DNA of 64,000 nucleotides from assembly GCA_947624285.1 (NCBI GenBank), contig CANQJS010000001.1:228748-292747 (forward strand). The letters are read 5' to 3'. Of this stretch, positions 1-8,244 are shown in pieces; position 1 is the first letter of the stretch, and the number at the start of each line of letters is the position of its first letter. Below the pieces are notes generated by a model. It ran no database searches. It was not told the DNA's origin and was given only the letters and a program-made list of their open reading frames with translations. This DNA comes from an uncultured Clostridia bacterium. Lineage in GTDB: Bacteria; Bacillota; Clostridia; Oscillospirales; Acutalibacteraceae. A program made the position numbers and the translations under genes.

Positions 1-638
1 TTCAGGCTGAGCCCCTGCAATTTCGGGATAAAATTATTGTCGCTGACAAGCGGCACGAGCCTCGGTTTTATTTCTGTTACGCTGTGCCCGACGGATTTTG
101 CGAGAGCGTAGCCGTCGCCCGTTGAGCCCGTTGCGGGATAGCTTTTTCCGCCCGTGCATATTGCGACGCTGTCGCAGGGGATTTTTCCGCCATTCTCTAA
201 AATAACGGCTGATATCCTCCCGTTTTCAAAATCAAACGCCTTTGCGGTTGCCGTTATGATTTTCGCGCCGCTGTCCTTGGCGTTTTTAACAAGCGCGTCA
301 ACTATATCGGAAGCTTTATCGGATACTGGAAAAGCCCTGTTGCCCCTCTCGATTTTAACGGGTACTCCGAGAGCTTCAAAAAACGCCATAGTGTCTCGCG
401 GCATAAAATTCGCAAACGCGGAATAAAGAAACCGCGGATTTGTGGGAATATTTGCCATAAGCTGAGCCAAATCGTCGCACGCGTTAGTAAAATTACATCT
501 GCCCTTGCCCGAAATCATCACCTTGCGGGCGGGGCGCGGCATTTTTTCTATAACGGTAACATCGTTGCCTTTTTTCGCGCTCTGAGCCGCCGCCATAAGT
601 CCCGACGCGCCTGCTCCGATTATAACGATTTTTTTCAT
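1..638 (-). CDS. BaiN/HI0933-type FAD-binding oxidoreductase, partial
   Basis: This is the N-terminal part of a flavoprotein; the C-terminus runs off the left edge of the window. Reading from the ATG at 638 it opens with KKIVIIGAGASG, a dinucleotide-binding GxGxxG Rossmann motif, followed by KKGNDVTVIEK and then SGKGRCNFTNA. That last signature is typical of the HI0933/BaiN family (aminoacetone-oxidase-like FAD enzymes). A later GGKSYPATGSTGDGY segment fits the same family. The substrate cannot be told from sequence, and BaiN bile-acid activity is known only for some members. A GAGAGGG-like ribosome binding site lies just upstream of the ATG. The gene follows the ABC-F gene on the same strand with a gap of about 110 bp. 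Confidence 0.85.
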   Translation of the reverse strand, partial: MKKIVIIGAGASGLMAAAQSAKKGNDVTVIEKMPRPARKVMISGKGRCNFTNACDDLAQLMANIPTNPRFLYSAFANFMPRDTMAFFEALGVPVKIERGNRAFPVSDKASDIVDALVKNAKDSGAKIITATAKAFDFENGRISAVILENGGKIPCDSVAICTGGKSYPATGSTGDGYALAKSVGHSVTEIKPRLVPLVSDNNFIPKLQGLSL

Positions 639-750
639 ATGCCCTCTCTTATAAAAAATAAGCGTTGCTCCAAAGCAAGCCCGCAGGTAAATCAAATTGC
701 GGCGGCGCTTCGCCTTGCTCGCAAAGAAAACATCCGACTTAGATTATAAA

Positions 751-2640
751 TTATTCCTCAGCCGTTGTCAATTCCTCGGAAAGGCGCTCCCATTCGAGAT
801 AAAGAGCGTTTTTCTGTTTTGTAAGTTCTTCAAGCTCGCGCGTTATCTCAAGCAATTCTTCATACGGCATCGCCTGTGTCAACATCATTTCAAGCTCGGA
901 GGTTTTCGTCTCCGCCCCGTCGATTTCATCTTCAAGGCGTGAAAGCCTCGTTTTCAGCTTTCTTATATTGCTTGCCCGCTCCTTTTTCAGCTTATAGTCG
1001 TTGATTTTCGGCTCTGCGCTCTTTTTATTTTCTTTTATCTTTACTTCTCTTTTTTCGGCGTAATCGTCGTAATTTCCCAAAAACAGCTTTACTCCGTTCG
1101 TGGTTAGCTCCAAAATCGAGGTGGCGAGCTTATTTACAAAATACCTGTCGTGAGAAACTATCAGCATAGTGCCGCTGTAATTGAGCAATGTATTTTCAAG
1201 CTCCTCGCGGGAAAAAGCGTCAAGATGGTTGGTGGGCTCGTCGAGCAGCAAAAAATTGTATCTGCCGAGCATAAGCTTAAGCAAGGCGATACGCGCGCGT
1301 TCACCGCCCGAACAGCTTTCGAGCTTTTTATAGACATCGTCTCCCCTGAAAAGGAAGGCGGCAAGAGCGTTTCTGATCGCGGTTTCCGTCATAAACGGAA
1401 ACGCCGACCAAACCTCGTCAAGCGCGGTTTTTTTGAGATCCAGCTTAGCCTGCACCTGATCGAAATATCCCGTAAACACATTTGCGCCGAATTTGAATTT
1501 GCCGCCGTCGGGGAATAAATCTTTCATAAGTATTTTCAGCAAAGTGGTTTTTCCGCATCCGTTATCACCCAAAAGAAAGACTCTGTCCCCTCTTTTTATA
1601 TCAAAGGAAACGCCGTCGAATACCGTTTTGCCTCCAAATGATTTTGACAGCTCACGAACTTCCAGCACATCCTCGCCGGAGACGCATTTCGGCGCAAAAT
1701 CAAACCGTATCCTGCGCGCGAGCGTATCGGGGGCGACAAGCTGCGACCTTATCCTTTCGATCACCTTTTCCTTGCTTTCGGCGGTTTTTATATTCTTTTC
1801 CCTGTTCCACTGCCTTTGCTGAGCGACAATTCCCTCAAGGCGTTCTATTTCCTTGAGGTCGTTTTCGTATTTTTCGCGTATCGCCTTTTGCTCCGCCTCT
1901 TTTTTCGCGAGAAAAACAGAATAATTCCCGCTGTATGAGCGCATTCTGCCGTTGTCTATCTCTATGGTTTTATTCGTAACACGGTCGAGAAAATACCTGT
2001 CGTGCGACACAACGATATACGCCCCCGAAAAAGAGGAGAGAAAGCCCTCAAGCCATTCAACGGCGCTTATATCAAGATGGTTAGTAGGCTCGTCGAGCAA
2101 AAGAAAATCAGCCCGTGAGAGCAGCAGCTTTGCGAGTATCAGCTTTGACCTTTGACCTCCCGACAGCTTTGAGGTGGGCATATCAAAATCCTTTTCATCA
2201 AATCCCAAACCGAGAAGGCTTGAGCGGGTGAGGCTTTTATAGGTAAGCCCGCCGTTTTTCTGAAATTCCTCGGTGAGAATATCCTGCCTTGCGATAAGCT
2301 GTGACGACGGCTCTTTCGTAAGACGGGCAGCGATCTCCTCAAGCTCCTTTTCGGCTTTTATAAGGTCGTCAAAAACAGAAATAAGCTCATCATAAACAGT
2401 TTTATTATCGGAGCAGGTATGCTGCTCCATATAGCCGAGTCTTGTGTTTTTTCCTACGAAGCAAGCGCCGTCATCGGGCTGATATTCGCCTTTGATAACC
2501 TTGAACAGAGAGGTCTTTCCCGCGCCGTTTACGCCGACAAGCCCCACTTTATCCTTATTTCCGATTTCAAAGGAAACATTTTTAAACACGGTGTTTTCGC
2601 CGAAGGAGAGTGTTAAATTCTGCACGCTGACTGCCGACAT
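751..2640 (-). CDS. ABC-F family ATP-binding cassette protein
   Basis: Soluble duplicated ATPase of the ABC-F family; these act on the ribosome as translation factors or antibiotic-protection proteins rather than as transporters. At 629 residues it has the usual length. Domain 1 has Walker A GVNGAGKT (about residues 36-43), signature LSGGQRSK and Walker B LLLDEPTNHLD. Domain 2 has GDNGCGKT, CSGGERAR and a second LLLDEPTNHLD. A charged interdomain linker and a C-terminal coiled coil (about residues 555-629) are present, and there are no membrane segments. A GAGGT ribosome binding site precedes the ATG at 2640. Vertebrate-style resistance roles cannot be assigned; a housekeeping YdiF/Uup-like role is most likely. 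Confidence 0.93.
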   Translation of the reverse strand: MSAVSVQNLTLSFGENTVFKNVSFEIGNKDKVGLVGVNGAGKTSLFKVIKGEYQPDDGACFVGKNTRLGYMEQHTCSDNKTVYDELISVFDDLIKAEKELEEIAARLTKEPSSQLIARQDILTEEFQKNGGLTYKSLTRSSLLGLGFDEKDFDMPTSKLSGGQRSKLILAKLLLSRADFLLLDEPTNHLDISAVEWLEGFLSSFSGAYIVVSHDRYFLDRVTNKTIEIDNGRMRSYSGNYSVFLAKKEAEQKAIREKYENDLKEIERLEGIVAQQRQWNREKNIKTAESKEKVIERIRSQLVAPDTLARRIRFDFAPKCVSGEDVLEVRELSKSFGGKTVFDGVSFDIKRGDRVFLLGDNGCGKTTLLKILMKDLFPDGGKFKFGANVFTGYFDQVQAKLDLKKTALDEVWSAFPFMTETAIRNALAAFLFRGDDVYKKLESCSGGERARIALLKLMLGRYNFLLLDEPTNHLDAFSREELENTLLNYSGTMLIVSHDRYFVNKLATSILELTTNGVKLFLGNYDDYAEKREVKIKENKKSAEPKINDYKLKKERASNIRKLKTRLSRLEDEIDGAETKTSELEMMLTQAMPYEELLEITRELEELTKQKNALYLEWERLSEELTTAEE

Positions 2641-2687
2641 AATTGATATACCTCACAAAAATATAACTTATTTTACAATATTATTAC

Positions 2688-2716
2688 TTGAATGTGAAGT
2701 AAAATTTTGATATAGT
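2688..2716 (+). promoter_or_regulatory. Predicted sigma-A promoter of manA
   Basis: TTGAAT (2688-2693), 17-bp spacer, TATAGT (2711-2716), placing the start site about 25 nt upstream of the manA ATG. Seen by eye; not tested. Confidence 0.55.
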
Positions 2717-2747
2717 AAGATAAAATCCGACGATGAGGGGTAAAATT

Positions 2748-3701
2748 ATGGAAATTTTGAAGCTTAAACCTGTTTTCAAGGATTATATTTGGGGCGGCAC
2801 AAGGCTGAAAGATGATTATGGCTTTGACTGCGACCTTGACCCGATCGCCGAGGGCTGGATGCTTTCCTGCCACAAGGACGGAAAAAGCACGGTTGACGGC
2901 GGAAAATTTGACGGCAAAAGCCTTGAGAGCATTATTGAAGAATACTCAAAGGAAGAAATTGCAGGCTCAAGAGCGCTCGATTTCCCCTATTTCCCCGTTT
3001 TGATAAAGCTTATCGACGCGAAGGATAACCTTTCAATTCAGGTGCACCCGGACAATGAATACGCCGAGAGAGTTGAGCACGAATTCGGAAAAACGGAGAT
3101 ATGGTATGTGCTTGACGCCGCCGAGGGCGCGACGCTGATTTACGGATTTAAGAAAAAAATCACCTCAAGTGAATTTAAAGCCGCCATAGAAAACGACACG
3201 CTTACCGATGTGCTGAATGTTGTAAAAGTCAAAAAAGGCGATTTGTTTTTTATCGAGGCGGGCACGGTACACGCCATCGGAAAAGGCACGCTGATAGCGG
3301 AAATTCAGCAAAACAGCAATTCCACATACAGGGTTTACGATTACGGCAGAGTCGGCAAGGACGGAAAGCCGAGAGAATTACATATCAAAAAAGCGGTAGA
3401 TGTTTCCAAAACCGAGCCGCCTAAATACGAAGCCAAGCCGTTCGGAGAGGAAACGGCGGTTGACGGAGGCAAAAAGCAGTTGCTTACAGAATGCGAGCTT
3501 TTCACCGTTTGGCGATATGAAATAAATTTAAAAATGATTTTTGAAACGAACGAAAAATCATTCAATCATATTTTAGTGCTTGAGGGCGACGGAACGATAA
3601 ACGGAAGAAATTTTAAAAAGGGCGACAGTTATTTTGTTCCCGCGAATTTCGGAAAATATGAAATCGTCGGAAAAGCGGAAATTCTTATAACAAATATCTG
3701 A
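2748..3701 (+). CDS. manA: Mannose-6-phosphate isomerase, class I
   Basis: Interconverts mannose-6-phosphate and fructose-6-phosphate in the cytosol. The zinc-site signature QVHPDNEYA is followed by GKTEIWYV, and GTVHAIGKGTL lies further on, as in short bacterial type I isomerases. I start at ATG 2748 because GAGGGG (2735-2740) sits at correct spacing; an in-frame ATG at 2733 overlaps that site and has none of its own. The product is 317 residues. The gene stands alone between its own promoter and a hairpin terminator at 3708-3747. Confidence 0.92.
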   Translation: MEILKLKPVFKDYIWGGTRLKDDYGFDCDLDPIAEGWMLSCHKDGKSTVDGGKFDGKSLESIIEEYSKEEIAGSRALDFPYFPVLIKLIDAKDNLSIQVHPDNEYAERVEHEFGKTEIWYVLDAAEGATLIYGFKKKITSSEFKAAIENDTLTDVLNVVKVKKGDLFFIEAGTVHAIGKGTLIAEIQQNSNSTYRVYDYGRVGKDGKPRELHIKKAVDVSKTEPPKYEAKPFGEETAVDGGKKQLLTECELFTVWRYEINLKMIFETNEKSFNHILVLEGDGTINGRNFKKGDSYFVPANFGKYEIVGKAEILITNI

Positions 3702-3707
3702 ATGAAT

Positions 3708-3747
3708 AAAAAGCCGTCAGTATGGGCAACATACTAACGACTTTTTT
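3708..3747 (+). terminator. Rho-independent terminator after manA
   Basis: The A-rich left arm and GCCGTCAGTATG pair, with two mismatches, with CATACTAACGAC across a GGCAA loop, followed by a run of six T. It begins 6 nt after the manA stop. Confidence 0.75.
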
Positions 3748-3763
3748 ATTTGGAGATGATATT

Positions 3764-3973
3764 ATGACTGTTATAAACAGAATCGCCTTAATCCTTAACA
3801 TTATCGGCGGTCTTAACTGGGGTCTGATAGGTCTTTTCAAATTCGACCTTGTTGCATGGATCTGCGGCGGACAGGACTCGGTTTTCGCAAGAATAATCTA
3901 CTGCCTTGTAGGACTTGCGGCGATCTGGTGCATAAGTCTGCTTTTCAAAAGAAACAGCATTGTTGAGGAATAG
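3764..3973 (+). CDS. DUF378-family small membrane protein
   Basis: A 69-residue protein with two predicted membrane helices, around residues 5-25 and 38-58. The motif LNIIGGLNWGLIGLF is the hallmark of the DUF378 (YuzA-like) family, whose function is unknown. Start ATG 3764 is chosen because GGAG (3752-3755) lies 8 nt upstream; the frame remains open further 5' but runs into the manA terminator. A terminator at 4087-4126 follows, so it is monocistronic. Confidence 0.85.
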   Translation: MTVINRIALILNIIGGLNWGLIGLFKFDLVAWICGGQDSVFARIIYCLVGLAAIWCISLLFKRNSIVEE

Positions 3974-4086
3974 GCCGACCTGCGATTATTTAAGGCAGGG
4001 TCACCTGCCTACATATGCTCAATCACCACAGCCCATAAAAACACATCTATTAAAATTCATTCGTAAAAACAATTATATCTTTCTGC

Positions 4087-4126
4087 AAATAACCGCACTT
4101 TTTCATAGATGTGCGGCTATTTTTTT
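4087..4126 (+). terminator. Rho-independent terminator
   Basis: ATAACCGCAC and GTGCGGCTAT pair with one mismatch around a T-rich loop, then seven T. It lies 114 nt after the DUF378 stop; the 3974-4086 interval holds no convincing gene. Confidence 0.7.
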
Positions 4127-4209
4127 ATGCGAATTTCAGAATTTGACATATTGTATTTATATGACATTTTGATATATAAAAAACTTATTGAAACTAATAT
4201 GTTTTTAGA

Positions 4210-4968
4210 TTATTGCAGACTGTAAACATTTACAGCATTATTCCAAAAAATATTCTCTTCCAATGATTTTTCGAGATGAAGTTCCTTAATGAGTTCTATA
4301 TGCTGCTTTTGGCTGCACCCGCCGTAATCAGATCCGAATATCACTCTTGACGGAGCTTTTTCTATTATGAGTTTCAGTTTATTTGATATAGTAGGTATAA
4401 TGCTTACATCATCGGCTATGGACGAAATATCGAAAAAGATATTCTGCATTTCAACAGCTAACATACATTGTTCAAGATGTGGGTAAAAGCAATGGCAGCA
4501 TACCAATTTCAGATTTGGATATTTCTTTGCCACTTCGATCACCGATAACACATTGCTGTATTTGTCGTTACTCCATCCGGAATGAAAAAGCACAGGTACG
4601 CTGTATTGAATTGCAAGTTCATACACTTGTTTTAATCTTTCGTCTGTAAGGTAAAATTCTTCATGCCCGGTAAACAATTTAATACCGATGATCTGACGAT
4701 TTTCCAAATACTTTTTCAGTTTTACAAGCTGCTCCCGATAATTGCATAACGGGCTTATTCCTCCAACAACATGAACAGTATCGCTTCCCTCAAACAGCTT
4801 TACGCAGTCATCTATAGAGCCGATGTCGCTAACGGGATAAGAGTCAGAAATTACGATACATTTGTCTATGTGATTTCTCGCCATCTCGTGCAGCAATTGT
4901 TCTTTCTTTTGCCGGAAAGAAATGCCGTTGCATGTTACAGGCAAATGCACATGCGCATCAATAATCAT
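4210..4968 (-). CDS. Amidohydrolase-family metal-dependent hydrolase
   Basis: A 252-residue TIM-barrel hydrolase of the amidohydrolase-2 type. It opens with MIIDAHVHL, the HxH metal site. LFHSGWSN (third His), LVCCHCFYPH (fourth His) and VIFGSDYGG (catalytic Asp) follow in the expected order. The substrate is not predictable. An AGGTGA ribosome binding site lies upstream of the ATG at 4968, inside the 3' end of a GNAT-like remnant, suggesting that the two were once co-transcribed. Codon choice looks more AT-rich than in neighbours, which may point to transfer. Confidence 0.82.
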   Translation of the reverse strand: MIIDAHVHLPVTCNGISFRQKKEQLLHEMARNHIDKCIVISDSYPVSDIGSIDDCVKLFEGSDTVHVVGGISPLCNYREQLVKLKKYLENRQIIGIKLFTGHEEFYLTDERLKQVYELAIQYSVPVLFHSGWSNDKYSNVLSVIEVAKKYPNLKLVCCHCFYPHLEQCMLAVEMQNIFFDISSIADDVSIIPTISNKLKLIIEKAPSRVIFGSDYGGCSQKQHIELIKELHLEKSLEENIFWNNAVNVYSLQ

Positions 4969-4970
4969 TA

Positions 4971-5075
4971 TTATTCACCTAAATCATCAACTTTAACTAT
5001 AATGATCTGTAATCCGTTAAAATCGCGGTCTTTAAATCCCAATTTGCCGTATAAATACCCGACAGTATGATTATA
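4971..5075 (-). pseudogene. C-terminal remnant of a GNAT acetyltransferase-like gene
   Basis: A 34-codon open frame with no start codon ends at TAA 4973-4971, two bases before the amidohydrolase start. It reads GYLYGKLGFKDRD followed by a short beta-strand-like tail ending in DDLGE. The LYxKLGFK pattern is typical of the last part of GNAT acetyltransferases. An in-frame TGA lies just upstream, and no further homologous sequence is recognisable. I read it as the tail of a deleted gene. A chance resemblance is possible because the piece is short. Confidence 0.45.
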
Positions 5076-5166
5076 TCATAAAAACACCTATTTTTGTCAA
5101 ATTATACTTAAAAATGATATATTGTCTTGAATGTCAGAGCGGAATACTTATGATGAATGATCGTAT

Positions 5167-5862
5167 TTACACATATTCACGCATCATTTCCGTTCTGATT
5201 TTATTTATTATCCTTTTTTCAAGCCTTGAAATATAGCTTTGAGATATTCCCATAAGATCCGCGAGCTGTTTTTGTGTGTGCTCCGTCTCGCCCATTATGC
5301 CAAATCGCATTTTCATAAGCTCCCTTTCCTTTTCGGAGAGGGAGTTTACTATTTTCAGCAGCAGTTTTTTCTCATCGCTGTATTCTATATCCACGGATAT
5401 TTCATCGGGGTCGCTGCCGAGAACATCCCGAAGGGTAAGCTCGTTGCCGTCCCAATCAATGCTGAGAGGATCGTCAAAGCTCATTTCGTGGCGGGCGTTG
5501 TTTACCTTGCGCAGGTGCATAAGTATCTCGTTTTCTATGCAGCGTGAGGCGTATGTGGCAAATTTTATATTTTTTTCCGGGTCAAAAGTTCTGACCGCCT
5601 TCATAAGCCCAATAGTGCCGATAGAGACTAAATCCTCCGTTGAGGTTACGCAGCCCTCAAATTTTTTGGCTATATATACCACAAGACGCAGGTTATGTGT
5701 TATGAGCAGCTCACGGTGAGTCTCAACTCCCATTCTCAGCTCATTCATCACCGTTTCTTCCTCCTCCTTGGTGAGCGGCGGAGGGAGAGTTTCAGGTCCG
5801 TTTATGTAAAAACATTCTTTTTTAAACAGTCTTAATACTAACAATTTCAGCTTTTGTAACAT
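5167..5862 (-). CDS. sigE: Sporulation sigma factor SigE (pro-sigma-E)
   Basis: Mother-cell RNA polymerase sigma factor of early sporulation. It matches the SigE family closely: [15 protein letters not shown] near the processing region, [12 protein letters not shown], the region 2 core [14 protein letters not shown] and [15 protein letters not shown], then [15 protein letters not shown] and a C-terminal region 4 helix-turn-helix ([14 protein letters not shown]). The hydrophobic, basic N-terminus [13 protein letters not shown] corresponds to the pro-sequence that is clipped by SpoIIGA. I start at ATG 5862 because GAGGTG (5868-5873) is correctly spaced; an ATG at 5874 overlapping the spoIIGA stop is the alternative. 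Translation is coupled with spoIIGA. Confidence 0.95.
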   Translation of the reverse strand: MLQKLKLLVLRLFKKECFYINGPETLPPPLTKEEEETVMNELRMGVETHRELLITHNLRLVVYIAKKFEGCVTSTEDLVSIGTIGLMKAVRTFDPEKNIKFATYASRCIENEILMHLRKVNNARHEMSFDDPLSIDWDGNELTLRDVLGSDPDEISVDIEYSDEKKLLLKIVNSLSEKERELMKMRFGIMGETEHTQKQLADLMGISQSYISRLEKRIINKIRTEMMREYV

Positions 5863-5870
5863 ACAGCACC

Positions 5871-6668
5871 TCATACATTCAGAATTTTCGGGTTTATTAT
5901 CCCCTGATACTCTCCTCTTTTCACACTGTCGCTCAAGGCTATGTATATCTCCTGTGTTTCTGCACTGCCGCGGGAGGTGCTTATTTCCACCTTATCCGGC
6001 TTGAACGCGGGAAGCACCCCCTCTCCGCCGATCGTTTTATAGGGAATAAGCCTTTGGCATTCAATATTTTCAAACAGCTTTTTTTCAGCCACAATAACGG
6101 GAAATTCCGAAAAAGGCTCTCTTAAATTATTGCCGCTGTCGGCAAAGGCAAAAAACCTTGTCTGCTTTTCACCTATATGCACGGTGATGCTGTAAAGCTC
6201 CTTTGCGGAGGTTTTGCCGTTATAAATTCTTATAACGATAACGGAAATAAGATAAGCCGCCAGTGCGGTGACAAGCAAGACCTTGGCAGATATATTGAAA
6301 TAAACCGTGGAATTATTTATTACTATCCCCTTTGGCTTGAATATGAGCCACAGGCCCACGATAATTCCGACAAAAAGGAAATTCACAAAAAAGAATATAG
6401 CCGTTTCTTTTATAAAAACTTTTATGCCCATATATTTAAAAGCCGCAAAAACGATAATGCAGGCGGCGGCAAGCTTTCCTAAAAATGATACGGCAAAATT
6501 CAGCTCATCGGCAAAAATAACAAACGAATATGCGCCGCCTATAAACGAGGCAAGCACAAGCCGCCATATTTTACCGCTTCGTTTTGAAAGCTTTTCGGTG
6601 ACGAGCAGCAAAAAGAAGGTGATAAAAAAATTCACCGAAAAAAGAACATCTACATATATCACCCGCAC
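5871..6668 (-). CDS. spoIIGA: Sigma-E processing peptidase SpoIIGA
   Basis: Membrane aspartic protease that activates pro-sigma-E after asymmetric division. The N-terminal half holds about five hydrophobic segments (residues 5-24, 35-52, 60-77, 88-110 and 128-147). The soluble C-terminal half contains [12 protein letters not shown] with the catalytic Asp at about residue 177, matching the family's DSGN site. The annotated start is GTG 6668 with a GGCGGTGG-like ribosome binding site; a second GTG at 6662 would align better with the family N-terminus (xIYxDVxxxxNF). It lies directly upstream of sigE with start/stop overlap, as in Bacillus and Clostridium. Confidence 0.93.
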   Translation of the reverse strand: MRVIYVDVLFSVNFFITFFLLLVTEKLSKRSGKIWRLVLASFIGGAYSFVIFADELNFAVSFLGKLAAACIIVFAAFKYMGIKVFIKETAIFFFVNFLFVGIIVGLWLIFKPKGIVINNSTVYFNISAKVLLVTALAAYLISVIVIRIYNGKTSAKELYSITVHIGEKQTRFFAFADSGNNLREPFSEFPVIVAEKKLFENIECQRLIPYKTIGGEGVLPAFKPDKVEISTSRGSAETQEIYIALSDSVKRGEYQGIINPKILNV

Positions 6669-6777
6669 CGCTTACCACCGCCTGTAAAATTTAATTCGCA
6701 GCAACGCTATGCCTTGCTTGCAAGGGGCGGAGCATGCGACAGATTGCAAGCGGCGCAGGGAGCGTAAGCTCCTCAGT

Positions 6778-6811
6778 TTTCGGCAGGGAGATTGCCCCCC
6801 TGCCGAAATTC
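6778..6811. repeat. Inverted repeat in the spoIIGA leader
   Basis: TTTCGGCAGGG and CCCTGCCGAAA form a perfect stem around a short loop inside the roughly 190-nt leader between the predicted spoIIGA promoter and its start. A second, shorter stem (CCCGCCG...) lies next to it. No long T run follows on either strand, so its role, attenuator or repeat-derived, is unclear. Confidence 0.45.
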
Positions 6812-6858
6812 CGAAACACGACCCGCCGGATCTATAGGCGGGAATCATCTTCGCTTAG

Positions 6859-6891
6859 ATTATAACTCCTCCAAAACGAATAATATGTCAA
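6859..6891 (-). promoter_or_regulatory. Candidate Spo0A-type promoter of spoIIGA-sigE
   Basis: On the minus strand TTGACA (6886-6891) and TATAAT (6859-6864) are separated by 21 bp. The spoIIG promoter of Bacillus is known for an over-long 22-bp spacer and Spo0A boxes over its -35 element. Here TGTCAAA, close to the 0A-box TGNCGAA, overlaps the -35 on the opposite strand. The assignment is inference by analogy. Confidence 0.45.
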
Positions 6892-6920
6892 AAACAAAAG
6901 CGGCTGAAAAAATTTCTGTG

Positions 6921-6950
6921 TTGACAGTTTTTTACAAATAATATTATAAT
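6921..6950 (+). promoter_or_regulatory. Predicted sigma-A promoter of the ECF sigma operon
   Basis: TTGACA (6921-6926), 18-bp spacer, TATAAT (6945-6950), 33 nt upstream of the sigma-factor ATG. It diverges from the spoIIGA promoter. Confidence 0.65.
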
Positions 6951-6983
6951 TTTATTTGCTTCAACAAATTTCGGAGGAAAATA

Positions 6984-7529
6984 ATGTTAGCATTTTTAAA
7001 CGCCATAGAGGACGAAAGCGTAAAGAGCTCCCTTGAGATGCTTTACAGGCAATACCGTTCGCTGCTGTTTAAAATCGCATATGATTATTTAAAAAACGAG
7101 GCGCTTGCCGAGGACGCGGTGCAGGACGCTTTTCTTTACGCTGCAAAAAATTTTGAAAAGATAGATATGGCGTCCCCTCAGAGGACCCGTAACTATCTTG
7201 CCACCATCGCAAGATGCTGCGCGATAAAAAGCTTCAAGCACGGGATAAAGGCGGAGATGCTCAAGGCAAAAATAACCGAACTGCATAAATCTGAAGAAAG
7301 CTCCTTGGAGGAAAGTTATTTTAATAAAATAACGGCACAAGCCGCGAAAGACGCCATAAACGCCCTTGACGAAAAATATAAAATCCCCTTTTATTTAAAG
7401 GTGATCTACGATTACAAAAGCAAGGATATAGCGGAATTGCTCGGCATTTCAGGCGATTGCGCGCGCCAGCATATTTTTACGGCGCGCAAGCTCATAAAAG
7501 AAAAGCTTGAAAAGGAGGCGGCAGTATGA
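6984..7529 (+). CDS. ECF-type RNA polymerase sigma factor
   Basis: A 181-residue two-domain sigma-70 family protein. Region 2 (about residues 18-85) includes YRQYRSLLFKIAYDYLKNEALAEDAVQDAF-type sequence, and region 4 (about 120-170) has YKSKDIAELLGISGDCARQ, a helix-turn-helix. GGAGG lies close before ATG 6984. The stop overlaps the next start (ATGA, 7526-7529), so it is co-translated with a membrane protein that is its probable anti-sigma factor. The regulon is unknown; the small secreted protein at 8245 is a candidate target. Confidence 0.88.
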   Translation: MLAFLNAIEDESVKSSLEMLYRQYRSLLFKIAYDYLKNEALAEDAVQDAFLYAAKNFEKIDMASPQRTRNYLATIARCCAIKSFKHGIKAEMLKAKITELHKSEESSLEESYFNKITAQAAKDAINALDEKYKIPFYLKVIYDYKSKDIAELLGISGDCARQHIFTARKLIKEKLEKEAAV

Positions 7530-8152
7530 ATAATCTCCTTTTTGAGGCGTGTGTTGCCTCACAGACGGAATGGGTGGATTCTTTTGAGAGCAACACAGAG
7601 CATATGTTCAGTAAAAGACACGAAAAAAGAATGGAGGAATTGTTTTCAAAGATAAACTTCGGCTACCGCAGGCTGACAAAGAATACCGTAAGATTGATCA
7701 TTATAGCGGCAATTTTGCTTGCTCTCACCGTTGTGACCGCCTTTGGAATTCAAACGGCGCTTCAAAGTAAAACGCTCAGAATGAATACCGAAACGGTTTA
7801 TGATGCGCCCGATTCTGATGAGCATACAATGGATGATTTCATAGAGATAGGCTATATACCGAATTCATACAAGCTTACCAAAATCATTGACCGTTGGCAA
7901 TATGAATTAAAATTATATAAATTAAATAACAAAAGCCATTTTTATGTAGAAAAAACAATTTTAAATTTCAAAGCAATTTATTCCGTTGGAAGCAATCCCG
8001 ATTTAATAATAGAACAAAACGGAACGGTTTATAATTATTATGAAAAGAAAGATTATAGCTTTATTATTTGGAACACCGAAAAATATATTTATGTGGTTAG
8101 CGGCGATTTGCCGAAAGAAGAATTGTTTAAAGTGGCATATTCCACAATTTAA
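7526..8152 (+). CDS. Membrane-anchored DUF4367-like protein, probable anti-sigma factor
   Basis: A 208-residue protein with a cytoplasmic N-terminus of about 55 residues, one membrane helix (about 56-78: LIIIAAILLALTVVTAFGI) and an extracellular C-terminal domain. The FIEIGYIPNSYKL segment and the beta-strand pattern near the end (YIYVVSGDLPKEEL) resemble DUF4367, which often forms the outer part of ECF anti-sigma factors. The ATGA overlap with the sigma gene supports that role. No zinc-binding HxxxCxxC motif is visible, so it is not a classic ZAS anti-sigma factor. Confidence 0.7.
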   Translation: MNNLLFEACVASQTEWVDSFESNTEHMFSKRHEKRMEELFSKINFGYRRLTKNTVRLIIIAAILLALTVVTAFGIQTALQSKTLRMNTETVYDAPDSDEHTMDDFIEIGYIPNSYKLTKIIDRWQYELKLYKLNNKSHFYVEKTILNFKAIYSVGSNPDLIIEQNGTVYNYYEKKDYSFIIWNTEKYIYVVSGDLPKEELFKVAYSTI

Positions 8153-8244
8153 TTGCCATCGTTTTGTGAGAAATGACAAATTTTGACTTTTTTCATAACA
8201 AAATCGCTCCTATTTGTATTTAATGTATAGAAAGGAGGGTCAAA

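Noticed and set aside
3960..4172. 70-codon frame after the DUF378 gene
   Set aside because: It starts inside that gene, crosses a terminator hairpin and has no family signal.
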